Assembly (NCBI GenBank): GCA_902591495.1
Contig: CACJAW010000014.1
Location: 1 to 47,434, forward strand
DNA from: an uncultured Pseudohongiella sp.
GTDB taxonomy: Bacteria; Pseudomonadota; Gammaproteobacteria; Pseudomonadales; Pseudohongiellaceae
Direction: 5' to 3'
DNA: 47,434 nucleotides
Shown: positions 17,474 through 25,547 of the stretch, one piece after another
Layout of the letters: each line of letters begins with the position of its first letter
How positions within the stretch are numbered: the stretch's first letter is position 1
Notes under the pieces: model-generated
The model's database searches: none
What the model saw: only the letters and a program-made list of their open reading frames with translations
What the model was told of the DNA's origin: nothing
Translations under genes and position numbers: made by a program

Positions 17474-18535
17474 ATGAAAGTTAAACCAGAACAATTACCT
17501 CAAACCTTGCTCACTAATAAGTATTCAACGTTTTGGATATCTGGTGATGAACCGCTTCTCGTCCAAGAATCTGCAGATTTGGTTAGGGAGCATTTTAGAA
17601 AAAATGGTTTTGAAGAAAGAGAGGTGTTCAACGTTGATTCAGATTTTAGTATCGAGCGGTTCACTAATTCTGTAAATAATCTCTCACTGTTCTCTACAAG
17701 TAAGATTATTGAGATTAGACTTGATAAGGTAACTGGCAAAAACGGTAGTGCAGACAAATTAAAATTGGGGCAAGACGAAAAAACTGCCATAGATACTTTT
17801 TCAATAAATAACAACCCTGACTTTGTCTTAATAATAACGAGCGTAAAAATGGACCGGGCAGTATTGAACTCTAAGTGGTTCAAGGCGCATGAGTCGCTTC
17901 TGGCACTAATACAGGTATGGCCAATCGATAATAAAGGATTAGTCAAATGGTTATCGCAAGAACTAAGCAATTCCGGAATTAATGCCGACAACCAAGCCCT
18001 GCAAATCTTATCTGAAAGAGTAGAAGGAAATTTACTCGCTGCGAAACAGGAAATAGAAAAACTTAAATTGCTGGCCAATCTGGATGAAAAATCCCAAGTT
18101 ACCTTAGACACAAAAACGATAATGCAAGTCGTTGCTAATAATTCTCGCTTCGACATTTATGATTTGATTGATACTGCCCTACATGGTGATGCAGAACGTT
18201 GTCAAAAAATGATAGCTAGTTTTAAAGAAGAGGGTACCTATCCTCTCTTGGTGTTAAACGCTCTTACAAGAGAACTTAGAATTTTGAATAATATGGTGCT
18301 TAGCAAAGAATCTGGCCAACGGTTAAACTCGATTTTGCAAACAAATAGAGTTTTTTTCAACCGTAAACAGGCAGTAACAAATGCGCTGAATAGACTCTCT
18401 AGCAATCATATATGGAGAATGCTAGATAAAGCCTTGCAAATAGATAAAGCTATCAAGGGAGCCTCATTCTCAAACCCATGGGACGAGATAAATAACTTGG
18501 TCTTAGAGCTTAGTGGGGAGAAGATACTCAACTAA
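17474..18535 (+). CDS. holA: DNA polymerase III delta subunit HolA
   Basis: A 353-residue clamp-loader subunit that opens the beta sliding clamp. The N-terminal F-W-I-S-G-D-E-P-L-L-V-Q-E-S segment is the standard HolA start. A degenerate AAA+ domain (about residues 15-210) and a helical collar domain (about 210-345) follow, with the V-A-N-N-S-R-F-D-I-Y-D-L family block near residue 218. It begins 3 bases after the lptE stop and ends the plus-strand run. In E. coli nadD follows directly; here the run stops and converges on an M3 peptidase, with nadD lying some 19 kb away on the other strand. Confidence 0.93.
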   Translation: MKVKPEQLPQTLLTNKYSTFWISGDEPLLVQESADLVREHFRKNGFEEREVFNVDSDFSIERFTNSVNNLSLFSTSKIIEIRLDKVTGKNGSADKLKLGQDEKTAIDTFSINNNPDFVLIITSVKMDRAVLNSKWFKAHESLLALIQVWPIDNKGLVKWLSQELSNSGINADNQALQILSERVEGNLLAAKQEIEKLKLLANLDEKSQVTLDTKTIMQVVANNSRFDIYDLIDTALHGDAERCQKMIASFKEEGTYPLLVLNALTRELRILNNMVLSKESGQRLNSILQTNRVFFNRKQAVTNALNRLSSNHIWRMLDKALQIDKAIKGASFSNPWDEINNLVLELSGEKILN

Positions 18536-18553
18536 TTCTGAGTAGTGAAACCT

Positions 18554-20719
18554 CTACAACAATCCCCGCCGTTCCAAAAGAGGACGAATTTCAGCTTCTC
18601 GACCCCGAAAATTGTTATACATTTGCATAGCATCCAGACTACCTCCACGCGATAGCACAGATTCTCTAAAATATTCGCCATTTTGCCTTAAAAGGCCTCC
18701 ATTTTCCTTGAACCACTCAACAGTATCTGCGTCTAAAACCTCACTCCAAATGTATGAGTAATAGCCAGCAGAGTAACCTCCCATAATGTGATTAAAGTAG
18801 GTAGCCCTATATCGAGGTGGCACCGCTAAAATAGCTAAACCAGCATCTTCAAGTGCTGATAACTCAAACGCCATAATGTCATCAACAAGCGGGATTTCTT
18901 GAGATTCGAGCTGATGAAAAGCCTGATCAATTATTGACGCGGCTAAGTATTCGAAGGTCGTGAATCCTTGATTAAATGACTGTGCGGCCAGCACTTTTTC
19001 GAGTATTTCAGCATCAAGTTTCTTACCCGAAAGATAATGCAGAGCATAATTTTGTAGAACCTCTGGCCATGACGCCCACATTTCGTTAACTTGGCTTGGG
19101 TATTCTACGAAGTCTCTTGGCACCCTAGTACCCGAAAAAGATGGATATTGAACTTGAGAAAACATACCGTGAAGAGCGTGCCCGAATTCATGGAACATCG
19201 TAGTAACCTCATCAAATGTAAGTAATGTGGGCTCCCCGGGTCCTGGTTTGGTAATATTCAAGTGATTCGCAATCACTGGTTTCTCTCCAGTTAACTTACT
19301 CTGCGCGACATACGCGTTCATCCACGCGCCTCCACGTTTGCTTGGACGCGCATAAAAATCTGCGATGAATAATGCTAAAATTTCGCCATTATGGTCCGTA
19401 ACTTCAAAAACCCGCACATCTTCTTGATAAACCGGCAAATCAAAGCGTTCCTCAAAGCTTATACCAAAGAGCCTTCCAGCAGCGTAAAAAACCCCTCTTT
19501 CCAATACATTATCTAACTCGAAGTAATCTCTGAGCAGGCCTGCGTCAAAATCAAATCGTTCTTTCCTTAATCGTTCTGCATAAAAATCCCAATCCCAAGC
19601 CTCAAGTTTAAACCCCCCTCCTTCCTCATCAATCAACCGTTGAAGTTCTTGAGATTCTTTTATTACATTCTTCGCTGCAGGAACAGCAAGCTCTGCTAAT
19701 CTCTGGTTTACCGCATCAACAGTAAGTGCTGTCTGATTTTCGACGACATAGTGAGCATGATTGTCATAACCAAGCAGTCGAGCTTTTTCTGATCTAAGCT
19801 TAAGTATCGAGGTTAGATTAGCTCTATTATCAAATTCCCCACCACGGCTTCCTCTTGATAATGACGCTTTATGGATCCGCTCTCTTAGCTCTCTATTTTG
19901 CAAGCTTGTTAACACAGGCTGACCACTCGTATTCAGCAATGGAATTACAAACTTACCTGCTAGACCTTTGTTTTCAGCGCTTTGCGCTGCCGAATTAATT
20001 CTCCCTTCACTTAATCCTACGAGCTCCTCACGAGAATCTACAATAATTGCTAAACCGTTAGCTTCATCTAGAATATTTTGAGAGAAACGGGTTTCAAGCA
20101 TTGCTAGCTCGGCATTCAATTCCTTCAATTTCTCTTTATCTGCTTCATTCAATGCTGCCCCCGCCCGCTGGAAATTTTTGTAAGTTTGTTCAAGCAAACG
20201 CTTTGATTCTGCATCCAATTGGAGAGAATTACGAGACAGGTATAACTTTTCAATTCGCAAAAAAAGTTGTTGGTTCAGATAGATACTGTCCTCATGACTG
20301 GCGAGCCTTGGCGCAAGATCTTGCTCAAGCCTTCGGATTTCATCATTTGTATGGGCACTCGACATTGAGAAAAAGATCCTGGCGACCCTGGAATAGATTT
20401 GTCCAGACAACTCAAGGGCGACTATGGTATTTTCAAATCCCGGATCCGCTTTTTGTTCGACGATTTCCTTGATTTCTCTCAGATGTTCCGTCATACCATA
20501 CTCAAAGGCAGGCAGATAATGCTCATTCTTAACCAGATTAAACTCTGGATAATTCAGTTGCAGCTGACTATTTCTGAAAAAAGGATTGTCAGACATCATC
20601 ATATCAGAAGCAGACACCTCTATGATCGGGGTATCTGCACCCTCCCCCAAACGCTCACCATCCGAACAGCTCATAAACGTAACTAGACAACAACCATAAA
20701 GCCAAGACTCTAATCTCAT
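18554..20719 (-). CDS. M3-family zinc peptidase, probable exported lipoprotein (peptidyl-dipeptidase Dcp-like)
   Basis: A metallopeptidase of the thimet oligopeptidase family with the zinc motif HEFGH in TTMFHEFGHALHGMF, around residue 505. Flanking conserved blocks (GTRVPRDFVEYPSQVNEMW, GGYSAGYYSYIWSEVLDAD) match Dcp/oligopeptidase A. The ATG at 20719 gives 721 residues, beginning with a short signal peptide and lipobox FMSC, so the enzyme probably sits in the periplasm attached to a membrane. A TTG 33 bases upstream is possible but would spoil the signal peptide. Classic PrlC and Dcp lack a lipobox. It probably breaks down short peptides for nutrition. The Tat-HAD gene lies 95 bases upstream on the same strand. 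Confidence 0.87.
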   Translation of the reverse strand: MRLESWLYGCCLVTFMSCSDGERLGEGADTPIIEVSASDMMMSDNPFFRNSQLQLNYPEFNLVKNEHYLPAFEYGMTEHLREIKEIVEQKADPGFENTIVALELSGQIYSRVARIFFSMSSAHTNDEIRRLEQDLAPRLASHEDSIYLNQQLFLRIEKLYLSRNSLQLDAESKRLLEQTYKNFQRAGAALNEADKEKLKELNAELAMLETRFSQNILDEANGLAIIVDSREELVGLSEGRINSAAQSAENKGLAGKFVIPLLNTSGQPVLTSLQNRELRERIHKASLSRGSRGGEFDNRANLTSILKLRSEKARLLGYDNHAHYVVENQTALTVDAVNQRLAELAVPAAKNVIKESQELQRLIDEEGGGFKLEAWDWDFYAERLRKERFDFDAGLLRDYFELDNVLERGVFYAAGRLFGISFEERFDLPVYQEDVRVFEVTDHNGEILALFIADFYARPSKRGGAWMNAYVAQSKLTGEKPVIANHLNITKPGPGEPTLLTFDEVTTMFHEFGHALHGMFSQVQYPSFSGTRVPRDFVEYPSQVNEMWASWPEVLQNYALHYLSGKKLDAEILEKVLAAQSFNQGFTTFEYLAASIIDQAFHQLESQEIPLVDDIMAFELSALEDAGLAILAVPPRYRATYFNHIMGGYSAGYYSYIWSEVLDADTVEWFKENGGLLRQNGEYFRESVLSRGGSLDAMQMYNNFRGREAEIRPLLERRGLL

Positions 20720-20814
20720 ACGAAGGCACCAAAATAAATTTTTAACATTCAATCTGCTTTAATAAATTGAATTACCCACCTATATTTTCCTTATCAATAA
20801 TTATTAAACAAAAA

Positions 20815-21660
20815 TTATGCTCCGAGCTGAGTAGCAAGATCAATAAAGCTGGTGGCGACATAATCAAATTCGCCATCTTCATCTCTCTCTACTTCTCTAC
20901 CTGGGCCTCTCTCGAGAGGCCTTATTACGTATGCTGTTCGCAAACCTGCTCGAGCTGCCGCTCGAAGATCTCCAGGATGAGCAGCTACCATCATGACCTG
21001 TTCTGGAGGTAAGCTGAGCAGCTCAGCCGCTGTCAAATAGGCCTCTGGATCTGGCTTGTAATGTTTGGCAAGTTCAGCGGAGAGAACAGCATCCCAAGGT
21101 AATCCGGCATTCTTCGCCATATTGGTTAGCAACGATACATTTCCATTAGACAAGGTCGTTATAACGTACTTAGTTTTCAATTTATACAAGCCAGCAACTG
21201 TATCCGGCCATGGTATTAATCTATGCCATACCCTATTGAAGTCCTCTCGCTCAGATTCAGACAGCTCATCGAGTCCGTACTCGTCTATTAGCTCATCGAG
21301 AATCATTCGATGCAGGTCATCAATTTTTGTCCATGGTAGCTCTCCAGTCCTGACACGATTCATCGCAGGCCCATAACCCCCTCGCCATCTTTCAGCAAAT
21401 TCGCCCCAGTCTAGATCAAAACCTTTATTAGCAGCTAAAATCTGACCTTCTCTAATTATAGATGTTCTCCAATCAACAACCGTTCCAAAGACATCAAATG
21501 TCAAAGCTTTTACAGTATCTGCCACGGAATTTTGGGCACGGGCGGAGCCATGCGAAAGCATTCCCACACCAAGTCCAAACTGTATTAATGCTCCGCGCTT
21601 CAAGAAACTTCGCCTTTGAAAATTGGGAAGTTCATCAAATCTTCTCTGCCTCAAACTCAT
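20815..21660 (-). CDS. Tat-exported HAD-superfamily (haloacid dehalogenase type II-like) hydrolase
   Basis: A 280-residue protein with a twin-arginine signal (Arg16-Arg17 in QRRSFLKRG, then a hydrophobic stretch ending in SARAQN) joined to a haloacid dehalogenase type II fold. The HAD nucleophile is Asp56 in LTFDVFGTVVDW. TTLSNGNVSLL is motif II, and HYKPDPEAY with AAHPGDLRAAARAGLRTAYV gives motifs III and IV. Type II HADs split L-2-haloacids, but related enzymes act on other substrates, so the substrate is open. Export in folded form is unusual for this fold. The ATG at 21660 is set by AGGAGGT (21665-21671), one of the best ribosome binding sites in the window. An in-frame ATG at 21744 is rejected. 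Confidence 0.88.
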   Translation of the reverse strand: MSLRQRRFDELPNFQRRSFLKRGALIQFGLGVGMLSHGSARAQNSVADTVKALTFDVFGTVVDWRTSIIREGQILAANKGFDLDWGEFAERWRGGYGPAMNRVRTGELPWTKIDDLHRMILDELIDEYGLDELSESEREDFNRVWHRLIPWPDTVAGLYKLKTKYVITTLSNGNVSLLTNMAKNAGLPWDAVLSAELAKHYKPDPEAYLTAAELLSLPPEQVMMVAAHPGDLRAAARAGLRTAYVIRPLERGPGREVERDEDGEFDYVATSFIDLATQLGA

Positions 21661-21664
21661 TATG

Positions 21665-21671
21665 ACCTCCT
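21665..21671 (-). promoter_or_regulatory. Strong ribosome binding site deciding the Tat-HAD start
   Basis: AGGAGGT on the minus strand lies four bases before the ATG at 21660. It fixes the start at the twin-arginine signal peptide. Confidence 0.8.
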
Positions 21672-21799
21672 GATTGCTCCCAAAATATTTTATATTAAGC
21701 ATCATGAGTAGCACCGTAGCACAACTGTTTGCTAATATCACCAACCTAAAATCTCCACCGAAAATGCACCTTCACTGGATTCCTAGTCTCATACGCAAT

Positions 21800-22981
21800 A
21801 TGCAAAAGACCTTAGATATTGAAAAAATCAGATCAGAAACGCCAGGCTGTAGTCATAAGATCCATTTTAATAATGCGGGCAGCTCACTTAGCCCCCAAAG
21901 CGTAACCGACGCTGTAATTAGTCATCTAACGCTAGAGCAGAAAGTTGGAGGCTATGAAGCAGCAGAAGAGGCTAAGCACCTCTTAAGCAGTTTCTATGTG
22001 GAATTTGCTAAATTATTAAACTGTGATGAATCAGAAATAGCATTTATTGAAAATTCTACTCGGGCATGGGAACTCGCAGTTCACTCAATAACGTGGGCGT
22101 ATGGTGATCAAATAATTACTGCCGAGAATGAATATGGTAGCAATTATCTGGGGCTACTTCATATCGCAAAGCAAAAAAAAGTAGATCTCATAACAGTACC
22201 CTGTGATGAGTTAGGCGTCGTATCCCTTAAACAGTTAGAGAAATCGATAACATCAAAAACAAAATTAATCGCTTTAACTCACATTGCAAGTCAAAGAGGC
22301 GATATACAACCCGCTACCGCTGTTGGCGCAATAGCAAAAAAGTACAATGTCTTATTTCTTCTTGATACGTGCCAATCGGTAGGACAAATCAATCTAGATA
22401 CTAAGGAGTTGAATTGCGACTTCCTTTGTGGATCTGGACGAAAATATCTTAGAGGTCCTCGCGGGACAGGCTTTTTATTCGCTAAAAATAGAATTCTTCG
22501 GTCACTAGAGCCTATTTTTTTAGATTTACATTCAGCGTCATGGAGGGATTCAAAGTCATATGAATTTATAAAGACTGCAAAGATGTTTGAATGCTATGAA
22601 AGAAATGTAGCCGCAATGATCGGCCTATCAACTGCGGTTCAATATCTGTCAGAATTAGGGATCAATGCAATTGAAGAACGGATAAGCCACCTATCTTCAG
22701 TTTTAATAGCAGGACTTTCAGAACTACAAGGTATAAGAGTTCTTGAGAAATCGCATCATCGTTCAGGCATTATTACTTTCACAAAAGATAATATTGATGC
22801 AAAAATTCTAAGAAACGAACTTCAAAAGAGAAACATCAATGTCTCAGTGTGTAAACAACAAAATGCTCAATTAGACCTCGGAGTGGAACTTACCGGAGAC
22901 GTAACGAGGGTTTCTCTTCATTATTACAATACTCGGCAGGAAGTTTCTGAGTTTTTACAGGCCCTTGGAGAGATAAAATAA
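21800..22981 (+). CDS. PLP-dependent class V aminotransferase-fold enzyme (Csd/EgtE-like)
   Basis: A protein of about 393 residues from the ATG at 21800, in the class V aminotransferase/cysteine desulfurase superfamily. The start of the fold is H-F-N-N-A-G-S-S-L-S-P. The PLP aspartate lies in FLLDTCQSVGQ, and the Schiff-base lysine in GSGRKYLRGPRGTGFLF. The R-K-Y-L-R-G-P-R-G-T-G form resembles the ergothioneine lyase EgtE and isopenicillin-N epimerase-like enzymes rather than IscS or SufS, which carry a conserved active-site cysteine loop. The substrate is unknown. In-frame ATGs upstream (21674, 21707, 21764) would extend toward the divergent HAD promoter. It converges on the SNF gene with a single base between stops. 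Confidence 0.82.
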   Translation: MQKTLDIEKIRSETPGCSHKIHFNNAGSSLSPQSVTDAVISHLTLEQKVGGYEAAEEAKHLLSSFYVEFAKLLNCDESEIAFIENSTRAWELAVHSITWAYGDQIITAENEYGSNYLGLLHIAKQKKVDLITVPCDELGVVSLKQLEKSITSKTKLIALTHIASQRGDIQPATAVGAIAKKYNVLFLLDTCQSVGQINLDTKELNCDFLCGSGRKYLRGPRGTGFLFAKNRILRSLEPIFLDLHSASWRDSKSYEFIKTAKMFECYERNVAAMIGLSTAVQYLSELGINAIEERISHLSSVLIAGLSELQGIRVLEKSHHRSGIITFTKDNIDAKILRNELQKRNINVSVCKQQNAQLDLGVELTGDVTRVSLHYYNTRQEVSEFLQALGEIK

Positions 22982-22982
22982 G

Positions 22983-24323
22983 CTATTGAAAATAGACAAT
23001 CAGAATAGCGACTGGACAAATGAATTTTACATAAAATGGCCAAACTCTCCAGAACACGCTATTTTCAACATGAGGACTGCCTTTCTTTATTTCTTTGAGA
23101 ACTTCGTCTCTCTGCCAAACCCAAGCAGCAAAAATGCAAAACGCTAACCCAAGCAACGGCTGACTCAACTCTGTTGTTATGCTTACAACTTGATCAAACA
23201 ACGGATCAAAGTTAAATACAATCAATAACGAAATTAAAGTAACGAGCGCTCCTATCCAAATAGAAGCCCTCTTCCGAGAAATTCCATGATATTCAATCGC
23301 ATAAGAAACAGGAACTTCGAGCATTGAAATTGACGAAGTTAACGAGGCAATCGTCATCAATGAAAAGAATGCAAGAGATACCAATATACCACCAGCACCC
23401 ATGGTTTCAAAAAGATTAGGCAAAACAGAAACAATCAGACCTGGCCCTGCAATAAATTCTCCATTGGAATCAAATATCTCAACACCATTAGAGAGTGCAA
23501 CATACATTGCAGGCAATATAAGTAATCCTGCAATCACTGCAATTCCGATATCTAGCAAGGCAACCAGCCCCCCAAGTGCAGGCAGATTCTCTTTGTCACT
23601 AATGTAAGAACCATAAATCAGCATTGTTCCCACACCCAATGAAAGAGAGAAAAATGCCTGGCCCATGGCGTCAACCAATAAGGCGGGATCAGACAATTGA
23701 GAAAAATCAGGCACTAAATATACCCGCAAACCATCCACAGCCCCTGGAAGTGAAACAACATAGAAAATCAGTAGTATTAACAAAATTAAAAGTGAAGGCA
23801 TTAGTCGAGAAGCCCACTTTTCGATCCCGTCTTTAACTCCAGCGCTGATTATTTTGACAGTTAGCAGAACAAATAAAATCACGAACAAAGAGTTTCTCAG
23901 AGGAGCGTCTGAAGTTAACCAATTTGAGATAGTCATCAACTTGAAAATTTCTGCTATGCTGTCAAAGAAGTGAGCCATCATCCAACCACTCACAATTGAA
24001 TAAAAACTCAAAATAAACGTAACAGTAATCATTCCAGCAAATCCAACTAGGAATGCTGCTAATCGGCTCCTATTACCCGAAGAAATTGACTGTAAAGCAG
24101 AAATTCCATTTGCGCGAGCTGCTCTCCCAATAATCAACTCTGCCATTAATGCTGGATAGGCGAGTGCAAAAGCTAAGAAAAGGTAAGCACACAGAAAAGC
24201 TGCACCTCCATTAGACGCCGCATTTGTTGGAAATCCCCAAATATTGCCTAGCCCTACTGCTGAACCAGAAGCCGCCATCAGAAAACCAAACCTGGATGAA
24301 AATTCTCCGCGTACTAGTGACAT
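22983..24323 (-). CDS. Neurotransmitter:sodium symporter (SNF/LeuT) family transporter
   Basis: A 446-residue multi-spanning transporter of the SNF family, which couples amino-acid or amine uptake to sodium. The N-terminal signature is clear: SRFGFLMAASGSAVGLGNIWGFP, with the unwound first helix and sodium site, then NGGAAFLCAYLF and the P-A-L-M-A-E-L-I-I-G-R block. Eleven or twelve hydrophobic segments are evident. A short C-terminus suits a prokaryotic LeuT- or MhsT-like member. The substrate cannot be read from sequence. It converges on the aminotransferase gene. The 70 bases upstream contain AAAGG before the ATG but no clear promoter. Confidence 0.9.
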   Translation of the reverse strand: MSLVRGEFSSRFGFLMAASGSAVGLGNIWGFPTNAASNGGAAFLCAYLFLAFALAYPALMAELIIGRAARANGISALQSISSGNRSRLAAFLVGFAGMITVTFILSFYSIVSGWMMAHFFDSIAEIFKLMTISNWLTSDAPLRNSLFVILFVLLTVKIISAGVKDGIEKWASRLMPSLLILLILLIFYVVSLPGAVDGLRVYLVPDFSQLSDPALLVDAMGQAFFSLSLGVGTMLIYGSYISDKENLPALGGLVALLDIGIAVIAGLLILPAMYVALSNGVEIFDSNGEFIAGPGLIVSVLPNLFETMGAGGILVSLAFFSLMTIASLTSSISMLEVPVSYAIEYHGISRKRASIWIGALVTLISLLIVFNFDPLFDQVVSITTELSQPLLGLAFCIFAAWVWQRDEVLKEIKKGSPHVENSVFWRVWPFYVKFICPVAILIVYFQ

Positions 24324-24393
24324 CGCTTGATACTTTTTACCTTTGAGCTGAGTTGGTTATTTTACGCATCAACCACTAAGACACCAACAAACC

Positions 24394-25305
24394 CTACTGG
24401 TCAAAAGACTTTAAGGTGAATTGGGCGGGGCTGTTATTTGTTAGAGTAAAAACCACATTTCTAACGACAATTACTCCTCCACCAGAATTTACTTCCAAAA
24501 CAGGAATTCGAAACTCGCCACTTGAGGAACTAAAAGTGGCTACGCCTTCTACTGGGCCTCGTCGACGCATCACGCTTTCCTGATTAACTTGAATGACAAG
24601 GTCCTCCTCAGATTGAACTGCACTAAAATTCATACTGAGTAATTCTGAACCATTATCAACATCAACTGAAGTAATTAGTAACCCCGATTCAGTTTCAAAT
24701 ATATTAGGAGCTCCACTATAGCGGGTCACCACTTCGACATTCATGTATATGAAGTCTGTTGGATCGGTGTAAGCAGTTTTTATGTAGGGCGCACTCACTG
24801 CTTTGTATCCCAGGTCCACAGTTGGCTGATTATCAATTGCATCTACGATAGTCATTCCATTACCTAAGACTGACCCAAAAACTGTGAATCCTCCATTAAG
24901 TGTGTCTAGATTTACATTATCCGCTAGATTTATAAACCATTGATTAGTCGCACTATCCGGATTCCCATCTAATTTAGCCATCGCTATAGTTCCGCGAGAG
25001 TTAGAAACATTAAATTCATTCACTATGGGTGGATCTGTGGGTACATCGACGGGCCCGACATATGGTTGAAAACGATATGCACCACCTTGTGCAACAAAAT
25101 CATCGACTACTCTGTGGAAATAAGTTCCATTGTAATCATTACGTCCCACATAATTTAAGAAATTCTCAACGGTCATTGGAGCAGAATCATCAAATAGCTC
25201 AACAGAAAAATCGCCGATACTAGTGCTGACTCGAACGATGGTGCCGGCAAAACATGAAAATGGCAGCAATAACACGATAACTAGGCATATAAAGGCACTT
25301 TTCAT
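24394..25305 (-). CDS. Secreted cyclophilin-type peptidyl-prolyl isomerase with a C-terminal extension
   Basis: About 303 residues from the ATG at 25305. A signal peptide (MKSAFICLVIVLLLPFSCFA) is followed by a cyclophilin domain, about residues 22-190: T-S-I-G-D-F-S-V-E-L-F, NFLNYVGRNDYNGTYFHRVV, FVAQGG, then NQWFINLADN and GGFTVFGSVLGNG. These are the usual PPIase blocks, though the tryptophan region differs from cyclosporin-sensitive forms. The remaining 110 or so residues form a beta-rich region (S-V-D-V-D-N-G-S-E-L-L-S-M-N) with no recognisable family. An in-frame ATG at 25335 would put ten residues before the signal peptide. It is likely a periplasmic folding helper. It is divergent from the Hsp70 gene. 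Confidence 0.87.
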   Translation of the reverse strand: MKSAFICLVIVLLLPFSCFAGTIVRVSTSIGDFSVELFDDSAPMTVENFLNYVGRNDYNGTYFHRVVDDFVAQGGAYRFQPYVGPVDVPTDPPIVNEFNVSNSRGTIAMAKLDGNPDSATNQWFINLADNVNLDTLNGGFTVFGSVLGNGMTIVDAIDNQPTVDLGYKAVSAPYIKTAYTDPTDFIYMNVEVVTRYSGAPNIFETESGLLITSVDVDNGSELLSMNFSAVQSEEDLVIQVNQESVMRRRGPVEGVATFSSSSGEFRIPVLEVNSGGGVIVVRNVVFTLTNNSPAQFTLKSFDQ

Positions 25306-25425
25306 GGCTTGTCGAGACTGACTAATTAAAAACATTAATTCTTACACTCAAAATTATTTAAACAGCGCTTTCGAAACTCGACGAGCATAGGGTAACTTGC
25401 TTGATTATTCAACTAAAGCAGGACA

Positions 25426-25456
25426 ATGGCCGCAAAGTCAAGCCATGCGAGCGCAT
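25426..25456. promoter_or_regulatory. Paired inverted repeats upstream of the YegD-like gene
   Basis: ATGGC (25426-25430) and GCCAT (25442-25446) form one inverted repeat. The overlapping ATGCG-AG-CGCAT (25445-25456) is a second, perfect palindrome. The region sits about 92-122 bases before the yegD-like ATG, in the 242-base divergent interval with the cyclophilin gene. It is a candidate operator or hairpin. The rest of 25306-25547 is A/T-rich without a firm promoter or RNA gene. Confidence 0.35.
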
Positions 25457-25547
25457 TGCTTTTTGCTGGGTAGTCGAAATTACTATATCATTAAGACAAA
25501 ATTATTAACCCCCTCTATCAGCTTATCTGAATTATTCTGCCATCGCT

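Noticed and set aside
17500-18156. Minus-strand open frame of 218 codons inside holA
   Set aside because: It is antisense to a clearly recognised holA; its length is explained by the codon pattern of the sense gene, and its protein has no recognisable domain.
20101-20686. Plus-strand open frames inside the M3 peptidase gene
   Set aside because: They are antisense shadows of conserved peptidase sequence, with no ribosome binding sites or homology seen.
25385-25475. Possible tRNA or small structured RNA in the cyclophilin-Hsp70 gap
   Set aside because: Palindromes are present, but there is no T-loop consensus or four-stem fold, so a tRNA is not supported.
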